A stretch of DNA of 36,278 bases, from the NCBI GenBank assembly GCA_027336365.1, contig DAHWFY010000008.1, positions 1 through 36,278 of the forward strand, written 5' to 3'. The notes under the pieces were generated by a model. The model saw nothing but the letters and a program-made list of their open reading frames with translations, was not told the DNA's origin and did no database searches. Below, in pieces: positions 27,949-35,901 of the stretch. Position numbers and translations under genes: made by a program. How positions within the stretch are numbered: position 1 is the stretch's first letter; each line of letters starts with the position of its first letter. The stretch is from Bacillota bacterium. GTDB taxonomy: Bacteria > Bacillota > Bacilli > Alicyclobacillales > Alicyclobacillaceae.

Positions 27949-29640
27949 ATGGACTGGAAGAAGGGAGCCGCGGTCGTGGCCTCAGCGGCCGCATTTAGCT
28001 TGGTTCTTGCTGGCTGTGGCGCTAATTCTGCATCGCCCACCAACAGCCAAAATAGCACAGGAACGGCCAGCACGGGCAAACCCGTGCCAGGCGGAAACGT
28101 CACACTGGATTTCATACAAAATATTCGAGATTTGGATCCAGCTATCGCTTACGACACTCAGTCGGATGAAGTCGTCAGTCAGTTGTATGACCAGTTGGTC
28201 ACTTGGCAGGGTAATACGGACAACATTGTGCCCATGGCGGCGAAGGATTGGACTATTTCTCCGGACGGTTTGACGTATACTTTCCATTTACATCAGAATA
28301 TGAAGTTTTGGAACGGAGATCCGGTAACTGCTCAGTCATTTATCGACGAATTTCAGCGAGTACTTAACCCCAATTTGGGTTCTGGGGGCTCAGGATTCTA
28401 TACGATTATTCAAGGAGCACAGGCATACTTTAACAAAAAGGCTTCAACAATTTCCGGATTGTCGGCGCCAGACCCTACTACTTTGGTCATTAAGTTGACA
28501 AAACCAGAGAAGTTCTTCTTAGACACTCTTACCATGCCCTTCATTTCTGCGGTGGACCAAAAGTTCATCGACAAAGTGGGGAACAAGGCGTTTGATGCCA
28601 CTCAGGCCATGGGTAGTGGTCCCTTTGAATTGACATCCAGTGACATTACTCCTAATCAAATCACTTTGACGAAGAACCCTAGCTATTGGCGTACGGATAA
28701 GTATGGCAATCATTTACCGTATCTAAACAAGGTCACCATTAATATCAGTAACAATGATCAGTTGGATACATTACACTTTGAACAGGGCCAAACCGCATGG
28801 ATTGGTTGGAACTTCGGCGGTGATGGAATTCCGGCTTCGAGCTACCCACAGTTTATGGCTAATCCGAAGTACGCGGGTTTAACGCAATCCATCATCATGA
28901 ATTCCGTTCAGTACATTGGGTTGAATACCACCATGGGTCCGACGAAAAATCCTCTGGTTCGCCAAGCGATTGAGTACGCCATTAATAAGCCGGATATCCT
29001 GCGACTTAACAATGGCCGTGGGCAAATAGCGAATCAACCTTTGCCACCTGGGATTCAGGGTTATGTGCAGAATTTGCCAGCGGATGCCACGTACAACTAT
29101 GACCTACAAAAAGCAAAGGATCTGCTCAAACAAGCGAATTACCCCAATGGATTTACCATCGACCTGTATTCCTCCAATGATGGTGCTCAGTTAACCTTGG
29201 ACCAAGGCGTTCAATCTCAGTTGGCCAAAGTGGGCATCAAGGTGAACATCAAGGCGAGTTCATGGGGCACTTTCCTTAATGTCGCCGAGGCGGGCAAGGC
29301 TCCGATGGATTGGCTTGGATGGATACAGGATTTTCCGGATGCCTCTGATTTCCTGAATACCCTGTTTAACTCCAATCAGATTCCTGTGAATAACAACATG
29401 AATTACAAGAACGCCAATGTGGACACGTGGTTGAACCAGGCCGAATACAGTATGGACCAACAACAACGAAATCAGTTGTACGGCCAAGCCACAGACCAAA
29501 TTATGAAGGACGCAGTTTGGGTGCCCATTTGGTATGATAAGTTCACGGCTGCGACACAGTCCTGGGTGCATGGGTTCTATATTCCGGCAGTGGGTACAGA
29601 CCCCATCGAGTGGGTATGGATTGACAAGAGCCATCAGTAA
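27949..29640 (+). CDS. oppA: oligopeptide ABC transporter substrate-binding lipoprotein (OppA-like)
   Basis: Lipobox SLVLAGCGANS; SBP family 5 features (DLDPAIAYDTQSDEVVSQLYDQLV...GLTYTFHLHQNMKFWNGDPVTAQSFIDEFQRVLNP). Confidence 0.92.
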   Translation: MDWKKGAAVVASAAAFSLVLAGCGANSASPTNSQNSTGTASTGKPVPGGNVTLDFIQNIRDLDPAIAYDTQSDEVVSQLYDQLVTWQGNTDNIVPMAAKDWTISPDGLTYTFHLHQNMKFWNGDPVTAQSFIDEFQRVLNPNLGSGGSGFYTIIQGAQAYFNKKASTISGLSAPDPTTLVIKLTKPEKFFLDTLTMPFISAVDQKFIDKVGNKAFDATQAMGSGPFELTSSDITPNQITLTKNPSYWRTDKYGNHLPYLNKVTINISNNDQLDTLHFEQGQTAWIGWNFGGDGIPASSYPQFMANPKYAGLTQSIIMNSVQYIGLNTTMGPTKNPLVRQAIEYAINKPDILRLNNGRGQIANQPLPPGIQGYVQNLPADATYNYDLQKAKDLLKQANYPNGFTIDLYSSNDGAQLTLDQGVQSQLAKVGIKVNIKASSWGTFLNVAEAGKAPMDWLGWIQDFPDASDFLNTLFNSNQIPVNNNMNYKNANVDTWLNQAEYSMDQQQRNQLYGQATDQIMKDAVWVPIWYDKFTAATQSWVHGFYIPAVGTDPIEWVWIDKSHQ

Positions 29641-29686
29641 TTGAGTCGGTCTCTTGGGGTACCTATTAGCTGATTCTTAAATGGAT

Positions 29687-29722
29687 CACCGCCGCCAGAG
29701 TATTCCCGGGCGGCGGTTTTAT
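29687..29722 (+). terminator. rho-independent terminator after opp operon
   Basis: accgccgcc agagtattcccg ggcggcggt tttat. Confidence 0.85.
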
Positions 29723-29769
29723 ATGCTGAGGAGTTTTGTATCAATGCACTGTCCGCGCGTCCAGTGTCC

Positions 29770-29798
29770 TTGCATCCTATATAGGCCTATGCTATATT
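29770..29798 (+). promoter_or_regulatory. sigma-70-type promoter for tRNA-Lys
   Basis: TTGCAT - 17 nt - TATATT, 40 bp upstream of the tRNA. Confidence 0.6.
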
Positions 29799-29837
29799 GG
29801 AAAAGCAGTTTATTGGGCTAGGCGATTTCGCCAATAT

Positions 29838-29913
29838 GAGCCATTAGCTCAGTTGGTAGAGCACCTGACTTTTAATCAGGGTGTCGGTGGTTCGAGTCCA
29901 CCATGGCTCACCA
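29838..29913 (+). tRNA. tRNA-Lys (anticodon TTT), CCA encoded
   Basis: GAGCCAT/ATGGCTC acceptor stem; CCTGA cTTTTaa TCAGG anticodon arm; GGTTCGAGTCC T-arm; encoded CCA. Confidence 0.95.
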
Positions 29914-29930
29914 AGAAAATAGCCAGTCAT

Positions 29931-29978
29931 AGCGCGGGTTTTTGAGCCTTCCTCAGGTGCAAAGACCCGCGTTCTTTT
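29931..29978 (+). terminator. terminator downstream of tRNA-Lys
   Basis: CGCGGGT ... ACCCGCG with ttcttttt tail. Confidence 0.6.
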
Positions 29979-30284
29979 TGACGTTTGTGTGCGTATAGTG
30001 TGCGATCATATAATTATATTATTTTAAATATTATATTATATTATATTCCCCTCTCTCAAGAAAAGTATCTTTTTCTCCTGTTTTCTCACTCAATCGCACG
30101 ATATCGCATTTGACCATTTCGTACCCAGGACACATTATTGTCGATGAGAGCGATTTTATCCGTTTGAGGGTGTGCTGAACCAGACGAGCAATGTCGTCTT
30201 CAAATTTATGGTACGCACTTGTCGGATCTCCACCAATGTCTTTCGTGGTTTACCCTCTCATGTCTCACAGGGTCTGACGCCCTC

Positions 30285-31847
30285 AGCAGTCCTTCGTACG
30301 ACCTGTCGAAAGGGTGGAGGCTAGCTAAGCTTTTTTGCAGGGTCGGTGCCCGAATGGACAAAATGTATGCCAGCTTCTCCGTGCTCTACGTTTGTCAAAT
30401 GCAGGTTCGTTCTTGTGCGACGTTCACAGCGAGACGACAGTCAGTCTTGTGACTTAGGCAACCTGGTTTATGAGTGGTCGGTAGGCCGGACCAAGGGCTC
30501 GGATGGGATCGTAATCCACATGCCGTGTGCCTATCGTGAACAAGATGCGAATCAGTTTTCCACAGAGAGCGACAAGCGACTGTTTAGGCTTAAGCGGGTT
30601 ATTCACACGAGTCTTGAAATGTTGGTGCAGCAGCTTGAACTCTGAGTTCTTAGCTGCCAGGATGAACACACCTCGGTAGAGCAGTGCCCGCAGCCGTGAC
30701 CGACCTCGTTTGCTGATGACTGTCTTGCCCTTGTGTTTCCCAGAACTGTCTTCCTTCAGGTTGAGTCCTGCCAGTTTGCGAATCTGGTGCCAGCTTGTGA
30801 ATAACGACAGGTCTCCGACTTCAGCCAGGAATCCGGCGACTGTGGATAACCCGAGACCGGGTATCCGTAGCATTTGCGTGGCTCCTGGAATCTCCGCCAG
30901 CAGTTTGGCGATTTGCGCTTCCAGTTGGTTCAGTTGCTGTTGAATTAAGTCGTATTGACACATCAGGATCTGCAGCTCTTGTCGGGCCATGGTTGACCCC
31001 TCCCGCAGCCCAATGGATACCTGAGCGGTACTCACAAGCTTCTTTGCCGTTTTCAATCCAACACCTCGCTTGATATCCGCCTCCCTCCACATGTGAACAA
31101 TTACCTCTGGGTCCATTTCGGAGATATCTACAGGCAGCCATGCTTTGCGCAACACGGCTAGTGCCGCTTTGCCATCCCACTCTTTGAACACTGTCGGCAC
31201 AAACTCTGGGAAGAAGCGATCCAGCCAGTTGTGAATGCGGCCCTTGACACGGTGCATGTCCTCTAACAGGCGCTCCCGCTGGTTCATGCCTCCACGCAGT
31301 TCGGCGTACACACCGGTCGGGACGATTGGCTCTGCGTAGCGGCCATCCTTGACCAGGCGGGCGATGGTGAGCGCATCCTTCACGTCGTTCTTCGTTGGTG
31401 AGTTGTCATCAAGCTCCTTGCTCTTTTTGACGTGCGACGGATTCACATGAACCACCGGAATGCCTCGCTCCCGCAGATGCTGAGCGAGCACCATCCAATA
31501 ATGCCCGGTCGGCTCCATCCCAATCAGTACATAGTCCTTGCCGTGCGAGCGCTTGAGCTCTTCCAGCCATTGCTCTAGACGTTGGAGTCCAGTCCTGGTA
31601 TTCTCGAAGGTGAACGGCTTACCGAGTTCAATACCTCGCCAATCGACGCTTCTAGCAACGTGCGTGTGCTTGGCGATGTCAACACCGACGACAAGTGTTC
31701 CCTCGGTGATACGTTGAATCTTAGCGTTCACATTCTTTGCCATTGTTGCTTCACCCTCCTGTGTTTTCGTGTTGGTTTGGCAACTACCACGATACCAGGA
31801 GGTTTTTTAATCTATCAAACCTCAAATTGCTTCATTACAGGACTGCT
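30285..31847 (-). mobile_element. IS110-family insertion sequence, likely IS1111 subgroup
   Basis: IS110 transposase ORF; inverted 9-mers AGCAGTCCT (30285-30293) and AGGACTGCT (31839-31847) flank it as candidate subterminal IRs; ~170 bp noncoding DNA on the 3' side of tnp. True tips not determined. Confidence 0.7.
30454..31743 (-). CDS. IS110-family transposase (DEDD + transposase_20 domains)
   Basis: TLVVGVDIAKHTHVARSVDWRG...LIGMEPTGHYWMVLAQHL...HVKKSKELDDNSPTKNDVKDALTIARLVKDGRY...LRIPGLGLSTVAGFLAEVGDLSLFTSWHQIRKLAGLNL. Confidence 0.95.
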   Translation of the reverse strand: MAKNVNAKIQRITEGTLVVGVDIAKHTHVARSVDWRGIELGKPFTFENTRTGLQRLEQWLEELKRSHGKDYVLIGMEPTGHYWMVLAQHLRERGIPVVHVNPSHVKKSKELDDNSPTKNDVKDALTIARLVKDGRYAEPIVPTGVYAELRGGMNQRERLLEDMHRVKGRIHNWLDRFFPEFVPTVFKEWDGKAALAVLRKAWLPVDISEMDPEVIVHMWREADIKRGVGLKTAKKLVSTAQVSIGLREGSTMARQELQILMCQYDLIQQQLNQLEAQIAKLLAEIPGATQMLRIPGLGLSTVAGFLAEVGDLSLFTSWHQIRKLAGLNLKEDSSGKHKGKTVISKRGRSRLRALLYRGVFILAAKNSEFKLLHQHFKTRVNNPLKPKQSLVALCGKLIRILFTIGTRHVDYDPIRALGPAYRPLINQVA

Positions 31848-32026
31848 TTTTTATACGAAAATAGCCCGTCCTAACCTTTTGGCCATTTTCATTCCTGGGG
31901 GTGGCCGTCAGGCCATAAAAGTTTCGGGCAATCTCTTTAAAATAACGTGCGACGTTTGTATGCAATTTCAAGGAACACAGCATAGAATTGACCCCAAAAG
32001 AATATGGTTGGGAGGAGGGGAAGTCG

Positions 32027-32125
32027 ATGAAAGTTGACCGATTTGACTGGGCGTTGAAATTGACGGCGTTGCTGGTGGTGACGTGGACTGTGGTGTCTGT
32101 CGGCATGCACGCGCATGTGCTGTAG
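32027..32125 (+). CDS. small 32-aa hydrophobic protein
   Basis: MKVDRFDWALKLTALLVVTWTVVSVGMHAHVL*; strong RBS ggaggagggg 6-15 nt upstream and terminator ~20 bp downstream. Confidence 0.5.
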   Translation: MKVDRFDWALKLTALLVVTWTVVSVGMHAHVL

Positions 32126-32145
32126 AACTCATAGAAAATATTTGC

Positions 32146-32176
32146 TAAGCCCGGTTGAACAAAATCGGGCTTTTTG
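32146..32176 (+). terminator. rho-independent terminator
   Basis: aagcccg gttgaacaaaat cgggctt ttt. Confidence 0.8.
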
Positions 32177-32240
32177 AGGTATTGGGAAACCTTTCATCCG
32201 AGAACCTGATGGTTCAAACCCCAAACCGGGGGAGAAAGGA

Positions 32241-32364
32241 TTCCCTCCACCTAAATTCCTTCCACCCAAATTCCTTCCACCTAAATTCCCTCCACCTAAA
32301 TTCCTTCCACCTAAATTCCTTCCACCTAAATTCCTTCCACCTAAATTCCCTTCACCTAAATTTT
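32241..32364. repeat. tandem repeat, 15-bp period (CTTCCACCTAAATTC), ~8 copies
   Basis: Uninterrupted ttcc[c/t]tccacctaaa units; minor variants; overlaps the 3' end and stop codon of the acyl-CoA synthetase gene. Confidence 0.95.
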
Positions 32365-33951
32365 CTCGCCCAGGTTTCCGTACCGATCTCTCAGGTCCTT
32401 TTTCAGCACCTTGCCACTCGGATTTTTGGGCAGAGATGGTGTTATCACCACGTGTTTAGGGATTTTGAACTTGGCCAAACGCCCTTCGCAGAACTGCAGG
32501 ATATCTTCTTCCGTCAGGTCCACTCCCGCTTTGGGCACAACGACGGCCGTCACCGCCTCAATCCAGTATTCGTCAGACACGCCAATCACGGCCACCTCCG
32601 ATACCCCCGGGTGTTGGTAGAGAAACTCTTCCACTTCGCGACTGGCCACGTTGACTCCGCCAGTTTTAATCATATCTTTTTTACGGTCCACCACGGTCAG
32701 GTAACCTTCTTCATCCATCACGCCCAGGTCTCCACTGTGCAGCCAACCCCCGCGAAAAGCCTCCGCGGTCTTCTCGGGTTTGTTCAAATAGCCCAGCATG
32801 GCGTGGGGTGTGCGGTGAACAATTTCCCCCACAGTACCAGGAGACACCGGATTGTCCGCTTCATCGACAATGCGGGTTTCCACGTTAAGCCCTGGTTTTC
32901 CGGCCGATCCCAATTTACGCAGCTGGTCCTCTGGTTTCAAAATGGTGGCAAGGGGTGCCACCTCGGTTTGACCGTAAAAGTTCCAGAAACGGGCCTGGGG
33001 TACCCGCGCAGACAACTCTTTCAACACCTCCACGGGCATGATGGCCGCGCCGTAATAACACTTGCGCAAGGAGGTCAAATCCCGTTGGTCAAAATCCGAG
33101 TGTCGCAACAGACCAATCCACACCGTGGGTGGACAAAACAACAGGGTGGCCCGCTCCGCTTCTACGGATCGCAAAATTCCATCTGGCGTAGCCTGGTTGA
33201 GAATGATACCCGTTCCCCCCAGATAGACACTGGGCCCGAGAAAGCAATTGAGCTGGGCGCTGTGGTATAGGGGCAATGCGTGAATGGACACATCCTGCTC
33301 ATCCATGGACCCGTCCACCAGCGTGCTGACATACTCCGCCACCAGACTGCGATGTGTTAGCATCACCCCTTTGGGTCGGGACTCGGTGCCACTGGTGTAC
33401 AGAATTTGCGCCACGTCATCGTCCGTCACGTCAGAATCCACCGCCTCTATCGGCACACCTTGCCGCCGGGTGGACAACGCTACCCACCCGGGGTAAGCAG
33501 AATCAAACTCGTCCATTCCATAGCGGGCCAGCATGGAGTGGCCCAACTGTGCCGTCGCGCGTGTCATGGCCTGTTCCATGGTGGGCACCAAGTCTGCCGC
33601 ACAGGCCACCGCCGCAATAGCTGCGTCTTCCAGAACGTAAGCGATTTCATCTGCGGTCAACATATAATTGATGGGCACCAATACAGCCCCCAGGCGGGCT
33701 GTGGCAAAGGCGAGCATCACAAAATCCATACTGTTTTTCGACAGAACCGCCACTGGTGTGCCCCTGCTCACCCCATCTTGGCGCAAGAGATAGGCTGTCT
33801 GATTGACCCGCTGGTCAAACTGCTGGTAAGTCAGGCGTTCCTCCTTGTACACCAGGGCCAGTTTGTTCGGGTAACGTCCCGCGCTACGTGTGAGCACATC
33901 CCCCAACGTATTGCGCCGGGCTCGCGCAATTTGTGCCTGCCATGCCTCCAC
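32356..33951 (-). CDS. AMP-dependent acyl-CoA synthetase / long-chain fatty-acid-CoA ligase
   Basis: ILYTSGTESRPKGVMLTHRSL...NFYGQTEVAP...GWLHSGDLGVMDEEGYLTVVDRKKDMIKTGGVNV...PKNPSGKVLKKDLR. Confidence 0.93.
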   Translation of the reverse strand: MEAWQAQIARARRNTLGDVLTRSAGRYPNKLALVYKEERLTYQQFDQRVNQTAYLLRQDGVSRGTPVAVLSKNSMDFVMLAFATARLGAVLVPINYMLTADEIAYVLEDAAIAAVACAADLVPTMEQAMTRATAQLGHSMLARYGMDEFDSAYPGWVALSTRRQGVPIEAVDSDVTDDDVAQILYTSGTESRPKGVMLTHRSLVAEYVSTLVDGSMDEQDVSIHALPLYHSAQLNCFLGPSVYLGGTGIILNQATPDGILRSVEAERATLLFCPPTVWIGLLRHSDFDQRDLTSLRKCYYGAAIMPVEVLKELSARVPQARFWNFYGQTEVAPLATILKPEDQLRKLGSAGKPGLNVETRIVDEADNPVSPGTVGEIVHRTPHAMLGYLNKPEKTAEAFRGGWLHSGDLGVMDEEGYLTVVDRKKDMIKTGGVNVASREVEEFLYQHPGVSEVAVIGVSDEYWIEAVTAVVVPKAGVDLTEEDILQFCEGRLAKFKIPKHVVITPSLPKNPSGKVLKKDLRDRYGNLGEKI

Positions 33952-34098
33952 TAAAACTCAACCCCCTGTCTTGATGTAATTTGTAGAACTTTGTAACTCT
34001 CTTGGGAAAAAGAAACTTCATGATGTCCCCAATGTAACTCTCTGTCTGATTGCGAATCTGTCTGATTGTGCAATGGAGATTCAGCGTCTGATCCTTGC

Positions 34099-34119
34099 GA
34101 TTCACACCGTCTGTGAATC
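34099..34119. promoter_or_regulatory. palindromic operator-like site upstream of acyl-CoA synthetase
   Basis: GATTCACA-ccgtc-TGTGAATC, perfect 8-bp arms. Confidence 0.4.
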
Positions 34120-34211
34120 CTATAAAAACCTGAGCATCTCCCTATTTGACTATACCTTTCATTTAATGAATTTTACAATAGGTCTGAACACTCAGGTTGA
34201 TAAGCCCTATT

Positions 34212-34230
34212 GATGATGAGAATCATAAAT
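34212..34230. promoter_or_regulatory. Fur-box-like site
   Basis: GATGATGAGAATCATAAAT vs GATAATGATAATCATTATC, 14/19 by eye. Confidence 0.35.
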
Positions 34231-34272
34231 ATGATATCCTTGTGATTATGCCAGATCATGTTCCTCTTCTCT

Positions 34273-34351
34273 TGAAGTTGCTTTGAAGTTGCTTTGAAGT
34301 TGCTTTGAAGTTGCTTTGAAGTTGCTTTGAAGCTGCTTTGAAGCTGCTTTG
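34273..34351. repeat. tandem repeat, 11-bp period (TGAAGTTGCTT), ~7 copies
   Basis: ttgaagttgctttgaagttgctttgaag...; last copies carry a T-to-C variant (gaagctgcttt). Confidence 0.95.
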
Positions 34352-34574
34352 CAATTTAACATCCATTGCTAGATTCGCTTGATGAAGGGTCGTAGTTCTC
34401 ATCACTTACGCCTAGGGATTCCTTGGTTAACAAAGCATTTGCCGACACTTTGGACAAATTCGTACTTTGCCTCCATGGAAGAGAAGAGCGCACCACTCGG
34501 TGATAGGCATAGCGGATGAGTCAGGAACAATGAGCTTGCACTTGAACCTTGAGACACCTATGAGGAGTGAAAAC

Positions 34575-35567
34575 ATGCATCGTTTACTGCTCATTGCCAC
34601 TGGAGGCACCATTGCCTCCGTACAGAGCCATCACGGGCTGACTCCAGGAATTGGCGCTCAGCAACTGGAAGCCTATCTAGGCCAACTGTCACATCGATAC
34701 CACATCAACAGTCTGAACTTGTTCAATATTGACAGCACCAACATGCAGCCCGAGTATTGGGTGAAAATTGCGGAGACAGTGGCGGCTGAATACAACCATT
34801 ACGATGGATTTGTCATCACCCATGGAACCGATACGTTGGCTTACACTGCGGCAGCCCTGTCCTACATGTTGACAGACATTAACAAGCCCGTGATAGTGAC
34901 CGGATCGCAAGTACCCTTTACATATAAGAAAAGCGATGCCAAGCGAAACCTACTTGATGCGGCCCGTATGGCTTGTGAACCCATTGGCGGCGTGTATGTC
35001 GTCTTCGACGGCCACGTGATTGCCGGAACTCGCGCTGTAAAAATTCGAACAAAAAGCTTTGATGCGTTTGAAAGTATTAACTACCCGGATATCGCCACCG
35101 TGGACAATACAGGGAAAGTCCACTATCACGTGCATGTTCCTCGCTCCCAGCGTCCACTGTCCCTCGATACATCCCTGTGCCCAGATGTGTTTTTGTTGAA
35201 ACTGCATCCCGGTACCAAACCAGAGGTTTTTTCCGCCCTAATGCCGCTATACAAGGGAATTGTCATTGAAAGTTTCGGCAATGGGGGCATCCCCTTTCTG
35301 GAAAGAAACCTCCTTCCTCCCATTGAAGCCTGTGTCAACGCGGGAATTGCCGTGGTGGTGACCACACAGTGCCTGCAGGAGGGAGAAGACTTGAGCTTGT
35401 ATGAAGTAGGCAGGAAGGTGGCCGAAAACAACAGGGTCATCCTGTCCAAAGACATGAATACGGAGGCGATTGTTCCCAAACTCATGTGGGCTTTGGGGAA
35501 AACCCCCGACTTAGCCGAAGTCAAGCACATCATGGAAACCCCTATGGTTTATGATTCTTCATTTTGA
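34575..35567 (+). CDS. ansA: L-asparaginase (type I-like)
   Basis: [12 protein letters not shown]...[21 protein letters not shown]...[29 protein letters not shown] gaggag before ATG 34575. Confidence 0.93.
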   Translation: MHRLLLIATGGTIASVQSHHGLTPGIGAQQLEAYLGQLSHRYHINSLNLFNIDSTNMQPEYWVKIAETVAAEYNHYDGFVITHGTDTLAYTAAALSYMLTDINKPVIVTGSQVPFTYKKSDAKRNLLDAARMACEPIGGVYVVFDGHVIAGTRAVKIRTKSFDAFESINYPDIATVDNTGKVHYHVHVPRSQRPLSLDTSLCPDVFLLKLHPGTKPEVFSALMPLYKGIVIESFGNGGIPFLERNLLPPIEACVNAGIAVVVTTQCLQEGEDLSLYEVGRKVAENNRVILSKDMNTEAIVPKLMWALGKTPDLAEVKHIMETPMVYDSSF

Positions 35568-35713
35568 AATGAGCCAGGAAAGATCCAATCGGTGCAAGGA
35601 AGTCAGCTCATATGAGCAAACGATTCAGAGGACAGCGGCATGCGCACAAACAGTGGCATACGCACAAGGTGAAAATTTTGATACTACCTGATTTAACCAG
35701 TTTATAAGTGCAT

Positions 35714-35856
35714 GTCCGGAAAGGGGTCTGGTCAGACCCAAACAGTGCCAGGAGGCCAGCCCAAAATGCGCACCCAACGTACGTTTCGGGTACGTGAGGG
35801 AGCATTTTGGGCGACGACGCAGCAATGCCGCCGGGGAGTTCTGACCCTTTCCGGAC
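35714..35856 (+). other. large nested inverted repeat / candidate structured RNA leader upstream of ogt
   Basis: Outer arms gtccggaaaggg (35714-35725) / ccctttccggac (35845-35856); inner perfect arms gcccaaaatgc / gcattttgggc; apical acgtac / gtacgt. Confidence 0.6.
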
Positions 35857-35901
35857 AATCTCTATAAGAAACTTCGCTATAGAAAGCAGGATGACAACCT
35901 C

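Noticed and set aside
30001-30047. AT-rich tract (attatattattttaaatattatattatattatatt) as an origin-like or attachment site
   Set aside because: Simple low-complexity A/T sequence with no iterons, DnaA boxes or duplicated tRNA end nearby.
30219-30645. Plus-strand ORFs 30219-30452 and 30346-30645
   Set aside because: Overlap the IS 3' noncoding region and tnp antisense; no coding support.
32241-32364. CRISPR-like or protein-coding repeat (LHLNSFHLNS in the +371-aa ORF)
   Set aside because: 15-bp pure tandem repeat without spacers; the + ORF 32155-33270 is antisense to the well-supported acyl-CoA synthetase and is a repeat artefact.
33990-34075. Short repeated words TGTAACTCTC and TCTGTCTGATTG
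   Set aside because: Two imperfect copies each, too little to claim an element; possibly local duplication.
34427-34612. Minus-strand ORF with CPKCRQMLC zinc-ribbon-like end
   Set aside because: Only 61 aa, no RBS or second ribbon half, and it overlaps the ansA start region; a Cys pair alone is not sufficient.
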